Assembly: GCA_022511125.1 (NCBI GenBank)
Contig: JAFLSD010000001.1
Coordinates: forward strand, 124,001-188,000
Origin: Paramuribaculum sp.
GTDB lineage: Bacteria; Bacteroidota; Bacteroidia; Bacteroidales; Muribaculaceae
Reading direction: 5' to 3'
DNA length: 64,000 bases
The translations under genes and the position numbers were made by a program. The notes below the pieces were generated by a model. It was not told the DNA's origin. It made no database searches and worked only from the letters and a program-made list of their open reading frames with translations. Shown here piece by piece: positions 55,616 to 64,000 of this stretch; within the stretch, counting starts at the first letter, position 1; each line of letters opens with the position of its first letter.

Positions 55616-56491
55616 ATGAAAAAAACAAACATATCGATCCCTCTTATCTTATTTCTCCTCTTGTCTGCATCGTTTCCCGTCGGGGCGACCCAAAAACCTG
55701 TTTGGGTGAAAAAGGGAGTGACCGAACTCAACAGAGAGCGATCTAACGACACCTATAGTTTTCATATAATGCATTCCTCCGACGAAAACAGCCGCCCGTT
55801 TGAAGTAGGCACATTCAAGTCGTTACTCGATTATGTTGACAAAACTTATCATGTTTCTCGCAGTCAATGTTCCCTCGATAGTATTGTCGGAACGGGCTCC
55901 CCGGTCACATATAAAGTCTCGTTTGATTACAATGGTGAGCCGTCTGTCATTTATGCGCGCCTTGTCGATCAGTACAGCCAATTCGAAAACTATGCTGATG
56001 ACTCGTTTGAATATGACGTTTATCAGCTGTTTGCCATATCAAACCGCAATGTAGTCCCTCAATTCGACGACTTTACGGTAAAACCTATCTCAAACGCCGC
56101 TCCTACAGCAATGTCGATCATTCCAGGCTTAGGACAGATCTACAAAGGAGAAAAAACTAAAGGTTTTATAATCCTTGGTGCCGAAGCTCTTACCATCGGG
56201 GGGATAATCTATACTACCGCCGAGATGAATTCATACAAGAATCAGGCTAAGAAAGATCCCGCCCATGCAGAGAACTACATGAAAAAACGGGACACATTCC
56301 GGGGATTGAGAATCTATTTCTTTATCTCTGGAGGTGCTATATATGTATATAATCTACTTGATGCAGCTCTGACTAAAGGACCCAACCATGTGGGAATCAA
56401 ACGAAATAACGCTCCCGATATGCAGCTTTCGTTCAGTCCCGTGGTCTATCCGGAAGGCGCTGGAGGAATAGGATTTCGACTTAAATTCTGA
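55616..56491 (+). CDS. DUF5683-like membrane/secreted protein
   Basis: This is a 291-residue protein with a signal peptide (MKKTNISIPLILFLLLSASFPVGA). A soluble domain of about 130 residues follows, then the DUF5683-like motif SIIPGLGQIYKGEKTKGFIILGAEALTIGG with two or three hydrophobic helices. The C-terminal strand ends in GFRLKF. The family has no assigned function. It lies between the export lipoprotein and the aminotransferase, so an envelope role in polysaccharide assembly is possible. Confidence 0.75.
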   Translation: MKKTNISIPLILFLLLSASFPVGATQKPVWVKKGVTELNRERSNDTYSFHIMHSSDENSRPFEVGTFKSLLDYVDKTYHVSRSQCSLDSIVGTGSPVTYKVSFDYNGEPSVIYARLVDQYSQFENYADDSFEYDVYQLFAISNRNVVPQFDDFTVKPISNAAPTAMSIIPGLGQIYKGEKTKGFIILGAEALTIGGIIYTTAEMNSYKNQAKKDPAHAENYMKKRDTFRGLRIYFFISGGAIYVYNLLDAALTKGPNHVGIKRNNAPDMQLSFSPVVYPEGAGGIGFRLKF

Positions 56492-56494
56492 CAA

Positions 56495-57655
56495 GTGTCC
56501 GACAGCAAACGTATATTTCTTTGTATTGCCCATGCAGGAGGCACCGAGGAACTCTACATCCGTGATGCATTCCGCACCAATTGGATTACTTCTCTCGGTC
56601 CCAATGTCGATGCTTTCCAAGATCGAATCGACGAGTTTATAAATCGGAGAGAGGACCGCCCGCGATATTCCGTTGCCCTCGCATCGGGAACAGCGGCCGT
56701 TCATCTCGGGCTTGTCCTTCTCGGTGTGCAACCGGGAGACGAAGTGATATGTCAGAGTTGGACTTTCGCCGCATCCACAAATCCGGTAGTTTATTTGGGA
56801 GCAAAGCCTGTTTTCGTCGATAGCGAACCGCTCACGCTTAACATGTCTCCCGAATTGCTGGAAATGGCTATAAAAGACAGATTGTCCATAACCGGCAAAA
56901 AGCCTAAAGCAATAATAGTTGTCGATCTTTACGGGATGCCCGCCCAATGGGACGAAATTGATTCAATTGCACGAAGATATGACATTCCCGTCCTTGAAGA
57001 CTCTGCCGAAGCAATGGGATCGGCCTACAAGGGAAAACAATGCGGCACTTTCGGAAAATTCGGCGTCTTCAGTTTCAACGGTAACAAAATTATTACGACC
57101 GGAGCTGGTGGAGCTTTGATTTGTCCCGACGAACAAGCTAAAAAACAGGCCATCTATTTCGCCACCCAGGCTCGAACCGACAATCCCTGGTACGAACACG
57201 AACATATCGGGTATAATTACCGGTTAAGCAATGTTTCGGCCGGGATAGGATTGGGACAAATGGAAATCATCGGAAATCACATAGAGGTTCATCACCGGCT
57301 TAACAGTCTGTACGCACGATGGCTCGGCGATTTGGATAATGTCAGGGTTGTCCGCAATCCTTCACCCGACTATGACAGCAATTATTGGCTTACTACAGTG
57401 ATTTTTGAGTCTCCACTACCCATTGATACATCTAACAAGGTTCGGCTTTGTCTCGAAAGCGAAAATATCGAAAGTCGACCCTTATGGAAGCCTATGCATC
57501 TCCAACCGGTCTACCGCAACGAAGTTTCTTATCTCAATGGGGTCAGCGGAGATCTTTGGATAAGAGGGCTTTGTCTGCCCAGCGGTCCGCTCGTTTCTGA
57601 ATCTGATGTCGAACGGATTTCGCGCTTAATCAGAAATTGTGTCGAAACTATATGA
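56495..57655 (+). CDS. DegT/DnrJ/EryC1/StrS-family sugar aminotransferase
   Basis: This 386-residue PLP-dependent enzyme usually aminates a keto-sugar nucleotide. The family features are SGTAAVHLGLVLLGVQPGDEVICQSWTFAAS, the PLP-binding Asp region VLEDSAEAMGSAYKG, and the Schiff-base Lys in FSFNGNKIITTGAGGAL. It starts with GTG 56495, 3 nt after the previous stop. With the neighbouring CapD-like enzyme it probably makes an amino sugar such as a bacillosamine-type residue; the product is inference. PglE/WbpE-like pairing with a priming transferase fits the locus. Confidence 0.92.
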   Translation: MSDSKRIFLCIAHAGGTEELYIRDAFRTNWITSLGPNVDAFQDRIDEFINRREDRPRYSVALASGTAAVHLGLVLLGVQPGDEVICQSWTFAASTNPVVYLGAKPVFVDSEPLTLNMSPELLEMAIKDRLSITGKKPKAIIVVDLYGMPAQWDEIDSIARRYDIPVLEDSAEAMGSAYKGKQCGTFGKFGVFSFNGNKIITTGAGGALICPDEQAKKQAIYFATQARTDNPWYEHEHIGYNYRLSNVSAGIGLGQMEIIGNHIEVHHRLNSLYARWLGDLDNVRVVRNPSPDYDSNYWLTTVIFESPLPIDTSNKVRLCLESENIESRPLWKPMHLQPVYRNEVSYLNGVSGDLWIRGLCLPSGPLVSESDVERISRLIRNCVETI

Positions 57656-59205
57656 CTGCAGATAAAAAATCTGACACAAAACGCACACATTCCGTCGAAT
57701 TGATCATCGCCGATCTCTTCTCGGTTTTCATGGCCGGGCTGCTTGCTTATATCTTCAATCAATCGGCTTCGCAATTTCTGTTAAATAACGGCTCGGTTCT
57801 GATTGAAACAGCCATTGTCACTTCTCTTTATTTCATAGCGTTCCTCGTGGTGCGTCCATATAAATCTTTCAGCCGGCCGGTCAATTCTCATGATATCGCC
57901 TATATACTTTGTGCAGTTATTATCGGTGGTATTCTTTCGGCTTTGTTTATCAGCTTTTGCAAAATGGTTTTCGACTATCACGACATCATTCTGCAGGCTG
58001 TATTGACGCTTATCGCTATGGTGCTGCTGAGAGCCGCTGTCCGTTCACACTATCGCCACTATAGCCGGAGAAGCGACATCAACGGCTCATACGGACTCAG
58101 CGAAATGGCACTACTCAACATGGAGTTATCGTCACTTCTTTCACGCACCCCTATTGAAATTGATTATCAAAACATCCGCCAGTCGATACAAGGCAAAACA
58201 GTTCTCGTAACGGGAGCTGCCGGAAGTATCGGTTCCGAACTCGTTAAAATTTTGGCGGCTTATCGTCCTGCCAAACTTATCGTTCTCGATCAAGCCGAGA
58301 CACCTCTTCACCTCCTGGGACTCGAACTGCGAAGAAATTTTCCAGAACTTAACAGTGAGATCGTTTTGGGCGACATTCTCGACCGTCAGCTCACCCAACA
58401 TGTGTTCGACCGCTTCAACCCTCAGATCGTTTTTCATGCTGCAGCCTATAAGCATGTATCGATGATGGAGGCTAATCCCTGCGAATGTATCGTCAATAAT
58501 GTTGAAGGCACCGTTAATATCGCCCTTTTGGCTCATCGCCATGATTGTGAAAAATTCATCCTCATCAGCTCCGACAAAGCGGTCAATCCCACAGGAGTCA
58601 TGGGATGCTCGAAAAGGATATGCGAGATCTTCTGTCAGAGTCTTTCCCCCAAGAGCGAATGCAGCTTTATAACGACTCGGTTCGGCAACGTATTGGGATC
58701 TAACGGATCGGTTGTACCCATTTTCAGGGAACAGATCCGCCGCGGTGGCCCTGTGACGGTGACCCATCCCGACGTAATCCGATTCTTCATGCTCGTAAAC
58801 GAAGCTTGTGAACTGGTTCTTGAGGCCGCCGCAGCGGGCAAAGGAGGAGAGATTTTCGTTTTCGACATGGGTTTACCGGTCAGAATCGACGATCTTGCCA
58901 GGAAAATGATACGCATCAGCGGAAGAAAAGATGTCAGGATTGAATACATCGGGCTCCAAAAAGGTGAAAAGCTTTTCGAAGAAGTCCTTAACGACGACGA
59001 AAAAGTAGTTTCTACACCTTTCGATAGGCTTAAGATCGCTAAGGTAAGGCAATATGACTTCGACTGCGTTAACGGAACTATCTGGTCTCTTATTGAAGCG
59101 GCAAAAGAAGGCGACAGATATCGCGTGCTTCGCTTGATGCACGATATCGTTCCCGAATTTAAGAAACACCATGAACTTTTGGTTCTTAAAAAAGAAATCG
59201 GCTGA
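57652..59205 (+). CDS. Membrane nucleotide-sugar dehydratase/epimerase (CapD/WbpM-like)
   Basis: This protein has 517 residues from ATG 57652, which overlaps the previous stop (ATGA). About four N-terminal transmembrane helices (residues 20-140) are followed by an extended SDR domain: TGAAGSIGSELVKIL, HAAAYKHVSMMEANP, ISSDKAVNPTGVMGCSKR (Met at the usual Tyr position, with Lys) and TRFGNVLGSNGSVVP. It is shorter than typical WbpM/CapD (about 600-660 residues) because the intermediate CoA-binding-like domain is reduced. The likely reaction is UDP-HexNAc 4,6-dehydration, feeding the aminotransferase. Confidence 0.92.
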   Translation: MTADKKSDTKRTHSVELIIADLFSVFMAGLLAYIFNQSASQFLLNNGSVLIETAIVTSLYFIAFLVVRPYKSFSRPVNSHDIAYILCAVIIGGILSALFISFCKMVFDYHDIILQAVLTLIAMVLLRAAVRSHYRHYSRRSDINGSYGLSEMALLNMELSSLLSRTPIEIDYQNIRQSIQGKTVLVTGAAGSIGSELVKILAAYRPAKLIVLDQAETPLHLLGLELRRNFPELNSEIVLGDILDRQLTQHVFDRFNPQIVFHAAAYKHVSMMEANPCECIVNNVEGTVNIALLAHRHDCEKFILISSDKAVNPTGVMGCSKRICEIFCQSLSPKSECSFITTRFGNVLGSNGSVVPIFREQIRRGGPVTVTHPDVIRFFMLVNEACELVLEAAAAGKGGEIFVFDMGLPVRIDDLARKMIRISGRKDVRIEYIGLQKGEKLFEEVLNDDEKVVSTPFDRLKIAKVRQYDFDCVNGTIWSLIEAAKEGDRYRVLRLMHDIVPEFKKHHELLVLKKEIG

Positions 59206-59860
59206 ACATCCTCCACTCGACGGTTTCATCGATTGGCATTCCCATATTCTTCCGGGAGTGGACGATGGAGTGAAGTCTATGGACGAAACTCTGGCGATAC
59301 TCGAAGATTATGAAAAACTGGGAGTGAAGGAAGTGTGGTTTACGCCACATATTATGGAAGATATTCCCAATTCCACCGCATTTCTCCTAGAAAAATTTGA
59401 AGAAGTCCGGGATCGCTATAAAGGAAAAACTATGATCCGGCTTGGATCGGAAAACATGCTCGACAGTCTTTTTGAAGAAAGACTTGCTGCCGACGATCTG
59501 CTGCCTATCGGCACCTCGGGAAAACATCTCCTTGTTGAAACATCATATTTCAACCCTCCTTTCAATCTGCAAGGAATTTTCCAACGAATCATAGAGAAAG
59601 GCTATATCCCATTGCTGGCTCATCCCGAACGATATATTTATATGAATAGGAAAGACTTTGTGGAATATAGTCGTATGGGGGTCGTTTTCCAGATTAGCCT
59701 TCCCTCGCTTTTGGGATATTATGATAAAGATGTCAGGAAAAAGGCCGAATGGCTCAGAAATCATTTCCGGGGATATTTCATAGGCACTGATATTCACAGC
59801 GATAAAATGCTCGAATGGATTATACGCCATCTCGACAAGAAACGCAATTTACTTTATTGA
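59171..59860 (+). CDS. PHP-family tyrosine-protein phosphatase (CpsB/YwqE type)
   Basis: This 229-residue manganese-dependent phosphatase has the PHP motif DWHSHILPGVDDG (residues 20-32). It also has VWFTPHIM, RLGSENML, LLAHPERY and IGTDIHS, which supply the metal ligands. In other bacteria it dephosphorylates the tyrosine kinase that sets polysaccharide chain length. It overlaps the preceding gene by 35 nt. The partner kinase (Wzc/CpsD) is not in the window and may lie beyond the right edge. Confidence 0.93.
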   Translation: MNFWFLKKKSAEHPPLDGFIDWHSHILPGVDDGVKSMDETLAILEDYEKLGVKEVWFTPHIMEDIPNSTAFLLEKFEEVRDRYKGKTMIRLGSENMLDSLFEERLAADDLLPIGTSGKHLLVETSYFNPPFNLQGIFQRIIEKGYIPLLAHPERYIYMNRKDFVEYSRMGVVFQISLPSLLGYYDKDVRKKAEWLRNHFRGYFIGTDIHSDKMLEWIIRHLDKKRNLLY

Positions 59861-59921
59861 ATAAAATACTTAAACTACAAATAGAATGGATAAAAGGAAT
59901 CGATCATTATGCCGAAACGCT

Positions 59922-61766
59922 ATGAAAAAAGTAATTCTTGTTATTGCGGCGGGAATTATGAGTATTCATGCATGGTCCCAGCTTCCTCAGCATCAGGACG
60001 TCCCTGATATCGAGGATTTTGTGGAAATCTACCGCGACACCGTTGAATATGTCGCGCCAACTACCATCCGAATTGAGAAAGACTCGATTCTTGAGCCGAT
60101 GAGAGTGGTCACCAATAAGTTCGGAAAAAACTGGTTTGCGTTCGCTACGGCAGGAGCTCATACCTTCAGAGGCGATTATTCTACCCTCGGACCCTTCAAA
60201 GGAACTATTTCACCGGATTTTACTGTTGGTATCGGTAAGTGGTTCACACCTGGAATAGGTCTGAAAATCGAATTCGAACGTTCGGCTTCTAAAGGTTATA
60301 CGGGTTATGAAACCGGCCATTATGGCTACGGAAGTCCTGTCTACGACGACAATGGCAAATTCTTGTACCGACACATGAAAACCGACTGGTGGGATCTTAG
60401 TGCAAGTGCTATTTTGAATCTTTCGCGACTCTTCAGAGGATATGAAGGCATGGGAAACAAAAGAATGATGAATCAGTTTTTGTTTGCCGCAGGAATAGGC
60501 ATCGTACACCACATGGGATTCGGCCATAGCTACGGATCGGATAATGAACTGAGTGCGCACGCCGAATTTCAGTACAGCCGCTTCTTCACTCCCGCAAAGA
60601 GATGGTCGCTCGACTTTAAGGTAAGAGGTATCTTCTACCAGACTAACTTCGACCTGGAATACGGACACGTCGACAAAGCCGCCAGAAAGGTCGATTTCAA
60701 TATGGGAGTGGCTGTCGGTTTCACTTTCTATCTCGGATCGAAGAAAAACAACGGATGGTCACAGAGCACAACCAAACTCTATCAGCGTGACTTCCGCGAA
60801 AGAGACATTCTCGTGATGAGGGAACGCGAAATAGAAACCACAGGCAAGATCGAACAGGGTACATTAACTTTCTACGTTTTCTATCCCAACAACTACTCCG
60901 GACGTAACGACGCGCCCCTCATGGCAAGTTCCGATGTTAACGCTATAGATTACCTTGCAGGAGGACTTTACACTCAGAAGAGATATGCCGACACGAGTGC
61001 TGCTACGTCCCGACTCCTTTCAGGAGGTTCGCTCAACGGACTGCAGACCAAAGATATTCCAACAGAAATGGCCGAAAATATCACATTCGCTGTCGATCTT
61101 CCCAGAGGATACGAAATGTCCTCCACAGAGCCCATGTCACTTAGCCTCAAACCGCAGGATATGACTGCTTTCCGAGAAAAGGAAGGATTCTACTACGCTC
61201 CTATCTACGACGGACAGCACACTTGGCAGTACCGCATAGACGACGCCACGCGCGGACAACGGCTTCTCAATGATGCGAATTATGCCGAAACTAAATCGTT
61301 CGGCCTTAACTCGCACGACGGTCTCGATATCATTCGCGAAAATATGGATGTGGACGGAAATGATGTCCTCGTAAGCTTCGCCGATATGTATGCCGCAATC
61401 AACGGTAACGAAGGTTATATTGCTCAGTTTGCCGACGAAGAGACTGTCAATAAAATCAAGGATATTATCGACAATGGACTCATAACCATGATTCACACTG
61501 AAGGCATGGCTACCAGTCAGGATAACTATTCCGGTAACAATTCGTCGCGTGTCGGACAAGAAAGGAATACTGCCCTATCGGAAAACAGAGCTAATACAGT
61601 CATAAAATGGCTGCAGCAGAACGAAAATCTCAGCAATGCTCTCTTACAGACATTCATCATCGACGGTAAAAATTCTGTCAATACCGTCAACGACGAAAGT
61701 ACACGAGGACTCGACGCTAAACTAAACCGTGGCGTGAAAGTCAGAATACACTACATGAAGAAATAA
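59922..61766 (+). CDS. OmpA-like outer-membrane protein
   Basis: This protein has 614 residues from ATG 59922 (MKKVILVIAAGIMSIHAWSQ signal peptide); an upstream in-frame ATG at 59886 is less likely. Residues about 60-290 look like a beta barrel (WFAFATAGAHTFRGDYSTLGPFKG, GIGKWFTPGIGLKIEFERS, VGFTFYLGSKKN). A middle region follows. The C-terminus resembles an OmpA domain (MIHTEGMATSQDN... RANTVIKWLQ... GVKVRIHYM). Such proteins recur in Bacteroidetes polysaccharide loci and may anchor the export machinery to peptidoglycan. Confidence 0.85.
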   Translation: MKKVILVIAAGIMSIHAWSQLPQHQDVPDIEDFVEIYRDTVEYVAPTTIRIEKDSILEPMRVVTNKFGKNWFAFATAGAHTFRGDYSTLGPFKGTISPDFTVGIGKWFTPGIGLKIEFERSASKGYTGYETGHYGYGSPVYDDNGKFLYRHMKTDWWDLSASAILNLSRLFRGYEGMGNKRMMNQFLFAAGIGIVHHMGFGHSYGSDNELSAHAEFQYSRFFTPAKRWSLDFKVRGIFYQTNFDLEYGHVDKAARKVDFNMGVAVGFTFYLGSKKNNGWSQSTTKLYQRDFRERDILVMREREIETTGKIEQGTLTFYVFYPNNYSGRNDAPLMASSDVNAIDYLAGGLYTQKRYADTSAATSRLLSGGSLNGLQTKDIPTEMAENITFAVDLPRGYEMSSTEPMSLSLKPQDMTAFREKEGFYYAPIYDGQHTWQYRIDDATRGQRLLNDANYAETKSFGLNSHDGLDIIRENMDVDGNDVLVSFADMYAAINGNEGYIAQFADEETVNKIKDIIDNGLITMIHTEGMATSQDNYSGNNSSRVGQERNTALSENRANTVIKWLQQNENLSNALLQTFIIDGKNSVNTVNDESTRGLDAKLNRGVKVRIHYMKK

Positions 61767-61799
61767 TAATCTTCTAAGAAGGCCTGCGGCCTTGATATA

Positions 61800-62999
61800 A
61801 TGACGAAAATCCTTCTGACCTCTACAGTGCCGCAATCGCTCGATTGCTTCTGTAGGGGTCTCTTTTTAGAACTTACCGACGACGAATATGATGTCGCTGT
61901 CTCGAGTTCCCCGGGACGTGAACTTCAAGAGATCAACCGCAGAGAAGGGGTGAGGGTTTACCCCGTGCCTATGATGCGCCGTATTGCCCCTTTCAGCGAC
62001 ATTCTTAGCCTTTTTAAGCTTATTAAAGTAATACGCAGGGAGAAACCTTTGATTATCCATTCATTCACCCCTAAAGCAGGGCTACTGACCATGATGGCCG
62101 CCAAAATATGCCGAGTCCCTCTTAGGATACATACATTCACCGGGCTGATGTTTCCCACGGCAAAAGGATTGAAAAGACATATTCTTAAGCTGACTGACAG
62201 ATTGACTTGTAAATTGGCTTCACATATCGTTCCCGAAGGTTTCGGAGTTAAAGCTGATCTCGAAAAGTGGAATATCACGAAGAAACCGCTTAAAGTCTTA
62301 GGCTACGGAAATGTCAGAGGAATTGATCTCGATTATTACGACCCGGCTATACCCGAACTCAAAAAAGAAGCCGAAAAACTACGCGACGATTCTGTCTTCA
62401 CTTTCGTTTTCATCGGTAGGATCGTCCGCGATAAAGGTATCGACGAACTTATCACGGCTTTTCTGTCTTTGCGCAAGGACATTCCTTCCATCCGTCTGTT
62501 CCTGATAGGAGAAAGCGAACTTGACTCTAATCCGATATCCCCGGCTACGAGACAAGCGATTATACAAACCGACGCTATTATTTCAACGGGATTTCAGGAA
62601 GATGTCCGCCCGTGGCTCTTAGCTTCCGACTGTTTGGTGCTTCCCAGTTATAGGGAAGGAATGCCTAACGTCGTCATAGAGGCAGGTGCGATGGGGCTGC
62701 CGGCTATTGTCACCGATATCAACGGCTCAAACGAGATAATCGTCGATGGTGAGAATGGACTCATTGTTCCACCTAACGCCGTGTTGCCCCTGCAAAATGC
62801 TATGAAAATCATGGTTTTCGACCCTCAAACCCGCTCTCTAATGGCATCTCGAGCCAGACTGATGATTTCGTCCCGATTTGACCGGCGCCACGTAAGAGCC
62901 TGTCTTAAAAACTTTTATCTTGCGTTACAAAAAGATTTGCCTGATACTCCCAAAAGTGATTCTAAAGCAAAACATAAAGGAAATACAAAGGAATTATAA
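61800..62999 (+). CDS. Glycosyltransferase family 4 protein
   Basis: This 399-residue GT-B enzyme transfers a sugar from a nucleotide donor to a lipid-linked glycan. It has the N-terminal acceptor domain with HSFTPKAGLLTMMAAK and the C-terminal donor domain with FVFIGRIVRDKGIDELI. The E-x7-E motif is in LPSYREGMPNVVIEAGAMGLPAIVTDINGSNEII. Cytoplasmic, membrane-associated. Its 3' end overlaps the start of the sugar transferase gene. Donor and acceptor unknown; related enzymes use amino-sugar substrates (PglA/EpsD-like). Confidence 0.92.
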   Translation: MTKILLTSTVPQSLDCFCRGLFLELTDDEYDVAVSSSPGRELQEINRREGVRVYPVPMMRRIAPFSDILSLFKLIKVIRREKPLIIHSFTPKAGLLTMMAAKICRVPLRIHTFTGLMFPTAKGLKRHILKLTDRLTCKLASHIVPEGFGVKADLEKWNITKKPLKVLGYGNVRGIDLDYYDPAIPELKKEAEKLRDDSVFTFVFIGRIVRDKGIDELITAFLSLRKDIPSIRLFLIGESELDSNPISPATRQAIIQTDAIISTGFQEDVRPWLLASDCLVLPSYREGMPNVVIEAGAMGLPAIVTDINGSNEIIVDGENGLIVPPNAVLPLQNAMKIMVFDPQTRSLMASRARLMISSRFDRRHVRACLKNFYLALQKDLPDTPKSDSKAKHKGNTKEL

Positions 63000-63606
63000 A
63001 GGAAATATTAAAGCCTGGAAAAGGCCTTTTGATATAGTTGCAGCAACCGTACTTTTAATTCTTACATCACCTATTTGGCTGATTATAACCATTTTATCTG
63101 CTGCCATCAATAGAGGAGACATATTTTTCACCCAACAAAGGATAGGACTTGCCAACAAACCATTCAAAATCCTGAAATTCAAGACAATGCGTGACGATAA
63201 AGACTCTCGCGACAACCTTTTGCCCGACGCTGAAAGAACCACACGCCTGGGTCGATTCCTCCGCTCATCCTCACTCGATGAAATTCCACAGATTATCAAC
63301 GTTTTACGAGGTGATATGTCCCTGATCGGACCTCGTCCCCTACTTCCCGAATATCTCCCTTTCTACTCTGAAACTCAGGCACGTAGACACGAAGTGCGAC
63401 CCGGCATCACCGGATGGGCGCAATGCCATGGAAGAAACGCCATAACCTGGGGTGAGAAATTTCATCTCGACGTCTGGTACATAGACAATTACACATTCTT
63501 GCTCGATTGCAAAATCCTCTGGCTCACATTCCTGAAAGTCTTAAAAAGGGAAGGAATAAACCAAGAGGGAAATGCTACTGTTCAACCATTTAACGGAAAA
63601 AATTGA
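62956..63606 (+). CDS. Priming sugar-phosphate transferase (WbaP/PglC type)
   Basis: This protein has about 216 residues. The monotopic phosphoglycosyl transferase transfers sugar-1-phosphate to undecaprenyl phosphate, starting the repeat unit. The features are a hydrophobic re-entrant helix (FDIVAATVLLILTSPIWLIIT), FFTQQRIGLANKPFKILKFKTM, RLGRFLRSSSLDEIPQIINVLRGDMSLIGPRPLL with the catalytic Asp-Glu pair, and RPGITGWAQ. There is no ATG before the domain. GTG 62956 and TTG 62920 are the possible starts, both overlapping the glycosyltransferase gene. Confidence 0.92.
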   Translation: MILKQNIKEIQRNYKGNIKAWKRPFDIVAATVLLILTSPIWLIITILSAAINRGDIFFTQQRIGLANKPFKILKFKTMRDDKDSRDNLLPDAERTTRLGRFLRSSSLDEIPQIINVLRGDMSLIGPRPLLPEYLPFYSETQARRHEVRPGITGWAQCHGRNAITWGEKFHLDVWYIDNYTFLLDCKILWLTFLKVLKREGINQEGNATVQPFNGKN

Positions 63607-64000
63607 AAATACTCGTCACTGGAGCCGCCGGTTTTATAGGAGCGGCGGTCATCAAAAGGATTCTTGAGGCCGATCCGTTGATAAACAACACGATAACAGG
63701 CCTTGACAACATCAACGACTACTATTCTACTCAATTGAAAATAGAGCGTCTGGCCCTTTTGGGTATCAATGCGCCCTCCGATTCCCCCGATTCTTTCCCT
63801 TGGAATCAGAGAATCCCCTCCGACGTTTATCCGCAACTGAGTTTTATTCGCCTCGATATCTGCGATTTTCATGATTTATTACGACTTATCGAACAAGAAA
63901 AATTCGATATCGTCATTAACTTCGCGGCGCAAGCCGGTGTAAGATATTCGATCGATCATCCTAAAAGATACATCAAAAATAATATCGACGGATTCCTCAA
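63603..64000 (+). CDS. NAD-dependent nucleotide-sugar epimerase (partial at right edge)
   Basis: The frame opens with TTG at 63603, overlapping the previous TGA (TTGA), and stays open to the window end (about 132 residues). It begins KILVTGAAGFIGAAVIKRIL, the NAD-binding Rossmann motif. It continues with GLDNINDYYSTQLKIERL, typical of UDP-glucuronate 4-epimerase-like SDR enzymes, and NFAAQAGVRYSIDHPKRY. The catalytic Tyr-Lys part lies beyond the edge. It probably makes UDP-galacturonate or a related precursor for the polysaccharide. Confidence 0.88.
   Translation, partial: MKILVTGAAGFIGAAVIKRILEADPLINNTITGLDNINDYYSTQLKIERLALLGINAPSDSPDSFPWNQRIPSDVYPQLSFIRLDICDFHDLLRLIEQEKFDIVINFAAQAGVRYSIDHPKRYIKNNIDGFL

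Noticed and set aside
63582..63872. A 96-codon minus-strand frame at the right edge
   Set aside because: The plus strand here encodes the start of an NAD-dependent epimerase with a clear Rossmann motif.

Overview
The window is a stretch of a Bacteroidales chromosome. I infer a Muribaculaceae-like gut or oral member; the family is not proven by the sequence. The evidence is two SusC/SusD outer-membrane pairs, BACON domains, KorDABC-type ferredoxin enzymes, a K+-type membrane pyrophosphatase, and many promoters of the Bacteroidetes type (TTG about 17-21 nt upstream of TAnnTTTG). There are no rRNA or tRNA genes, insertion sequences or CRISPR arrays that I can see.

Layout. 1-700: a gene tail, then a small secreted protein. 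764-7402 (minus): ECF sigma factor, four-helix membrane protein, and SusC/SusD pair 1, whose signal-peptide region is cut off by a G9 tract. 7510-10815: nucleoside transporter, rsmE, GNAT acetyltransferase and recR. 10915-15632 (minus): SusC/SusD pair 2 with terminator, promoter and a second poly-G tract. 16033-19527 (minus): rpiB, a lipoprotein, hppA. 19697-24932 (plus): carB, a helix-turn-helix-like protein and a membrane Ser/Thr kinase. 25026-25664: two diverged tandem copies of what looks like a roughly 270-nt structured RNA. 25715-37051 (plus): an accessory array of seven zinc-ribbon/one-TM proteins with near-identical 5' modules and different extracytoplasmic domains, interleaved with a DUF805 protein, a possible beta-barrel protein and a BACON lipoprotein, and followed by a lipoprotein. 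37172-42228 (minus): mfd and a CtpA-type protease. 42493-44354: psd, pssA and a DUF4834-like protein. 44402-47467: divergent MerR regulator and alaS. 47621-50774 (minus): a repeat lipoprotein and korDABC. 50971-53147: DEAD-box helicase and gpmA.

53159-64000 (right edge): the start of a capsule/exopolysaccharide locus. It opens with a long untranslated leader and a regulator that joins a degenerate tyrosine-recombinase-like domain to a NusG/UpxY-type NGN-KOW domain. Then come a Wza-like export lipoprotein, a DUF5683-like protein, an aminotransferase, a CapD-like nucleotide-sugar enzyme, a PHP-type tyrosine phosphatase, an OmpA-like protein, a GT4 glycosyltransferase, a priming sugar transferase and an epimerase that runs off the edge.

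The least ordinary parts are the tandem structured RNA, the constant/variable zinc-ribbon array just downstream of it, the recombinase-NusG fusion, and the poly-G tract that puts a SusC receptor out of frame.
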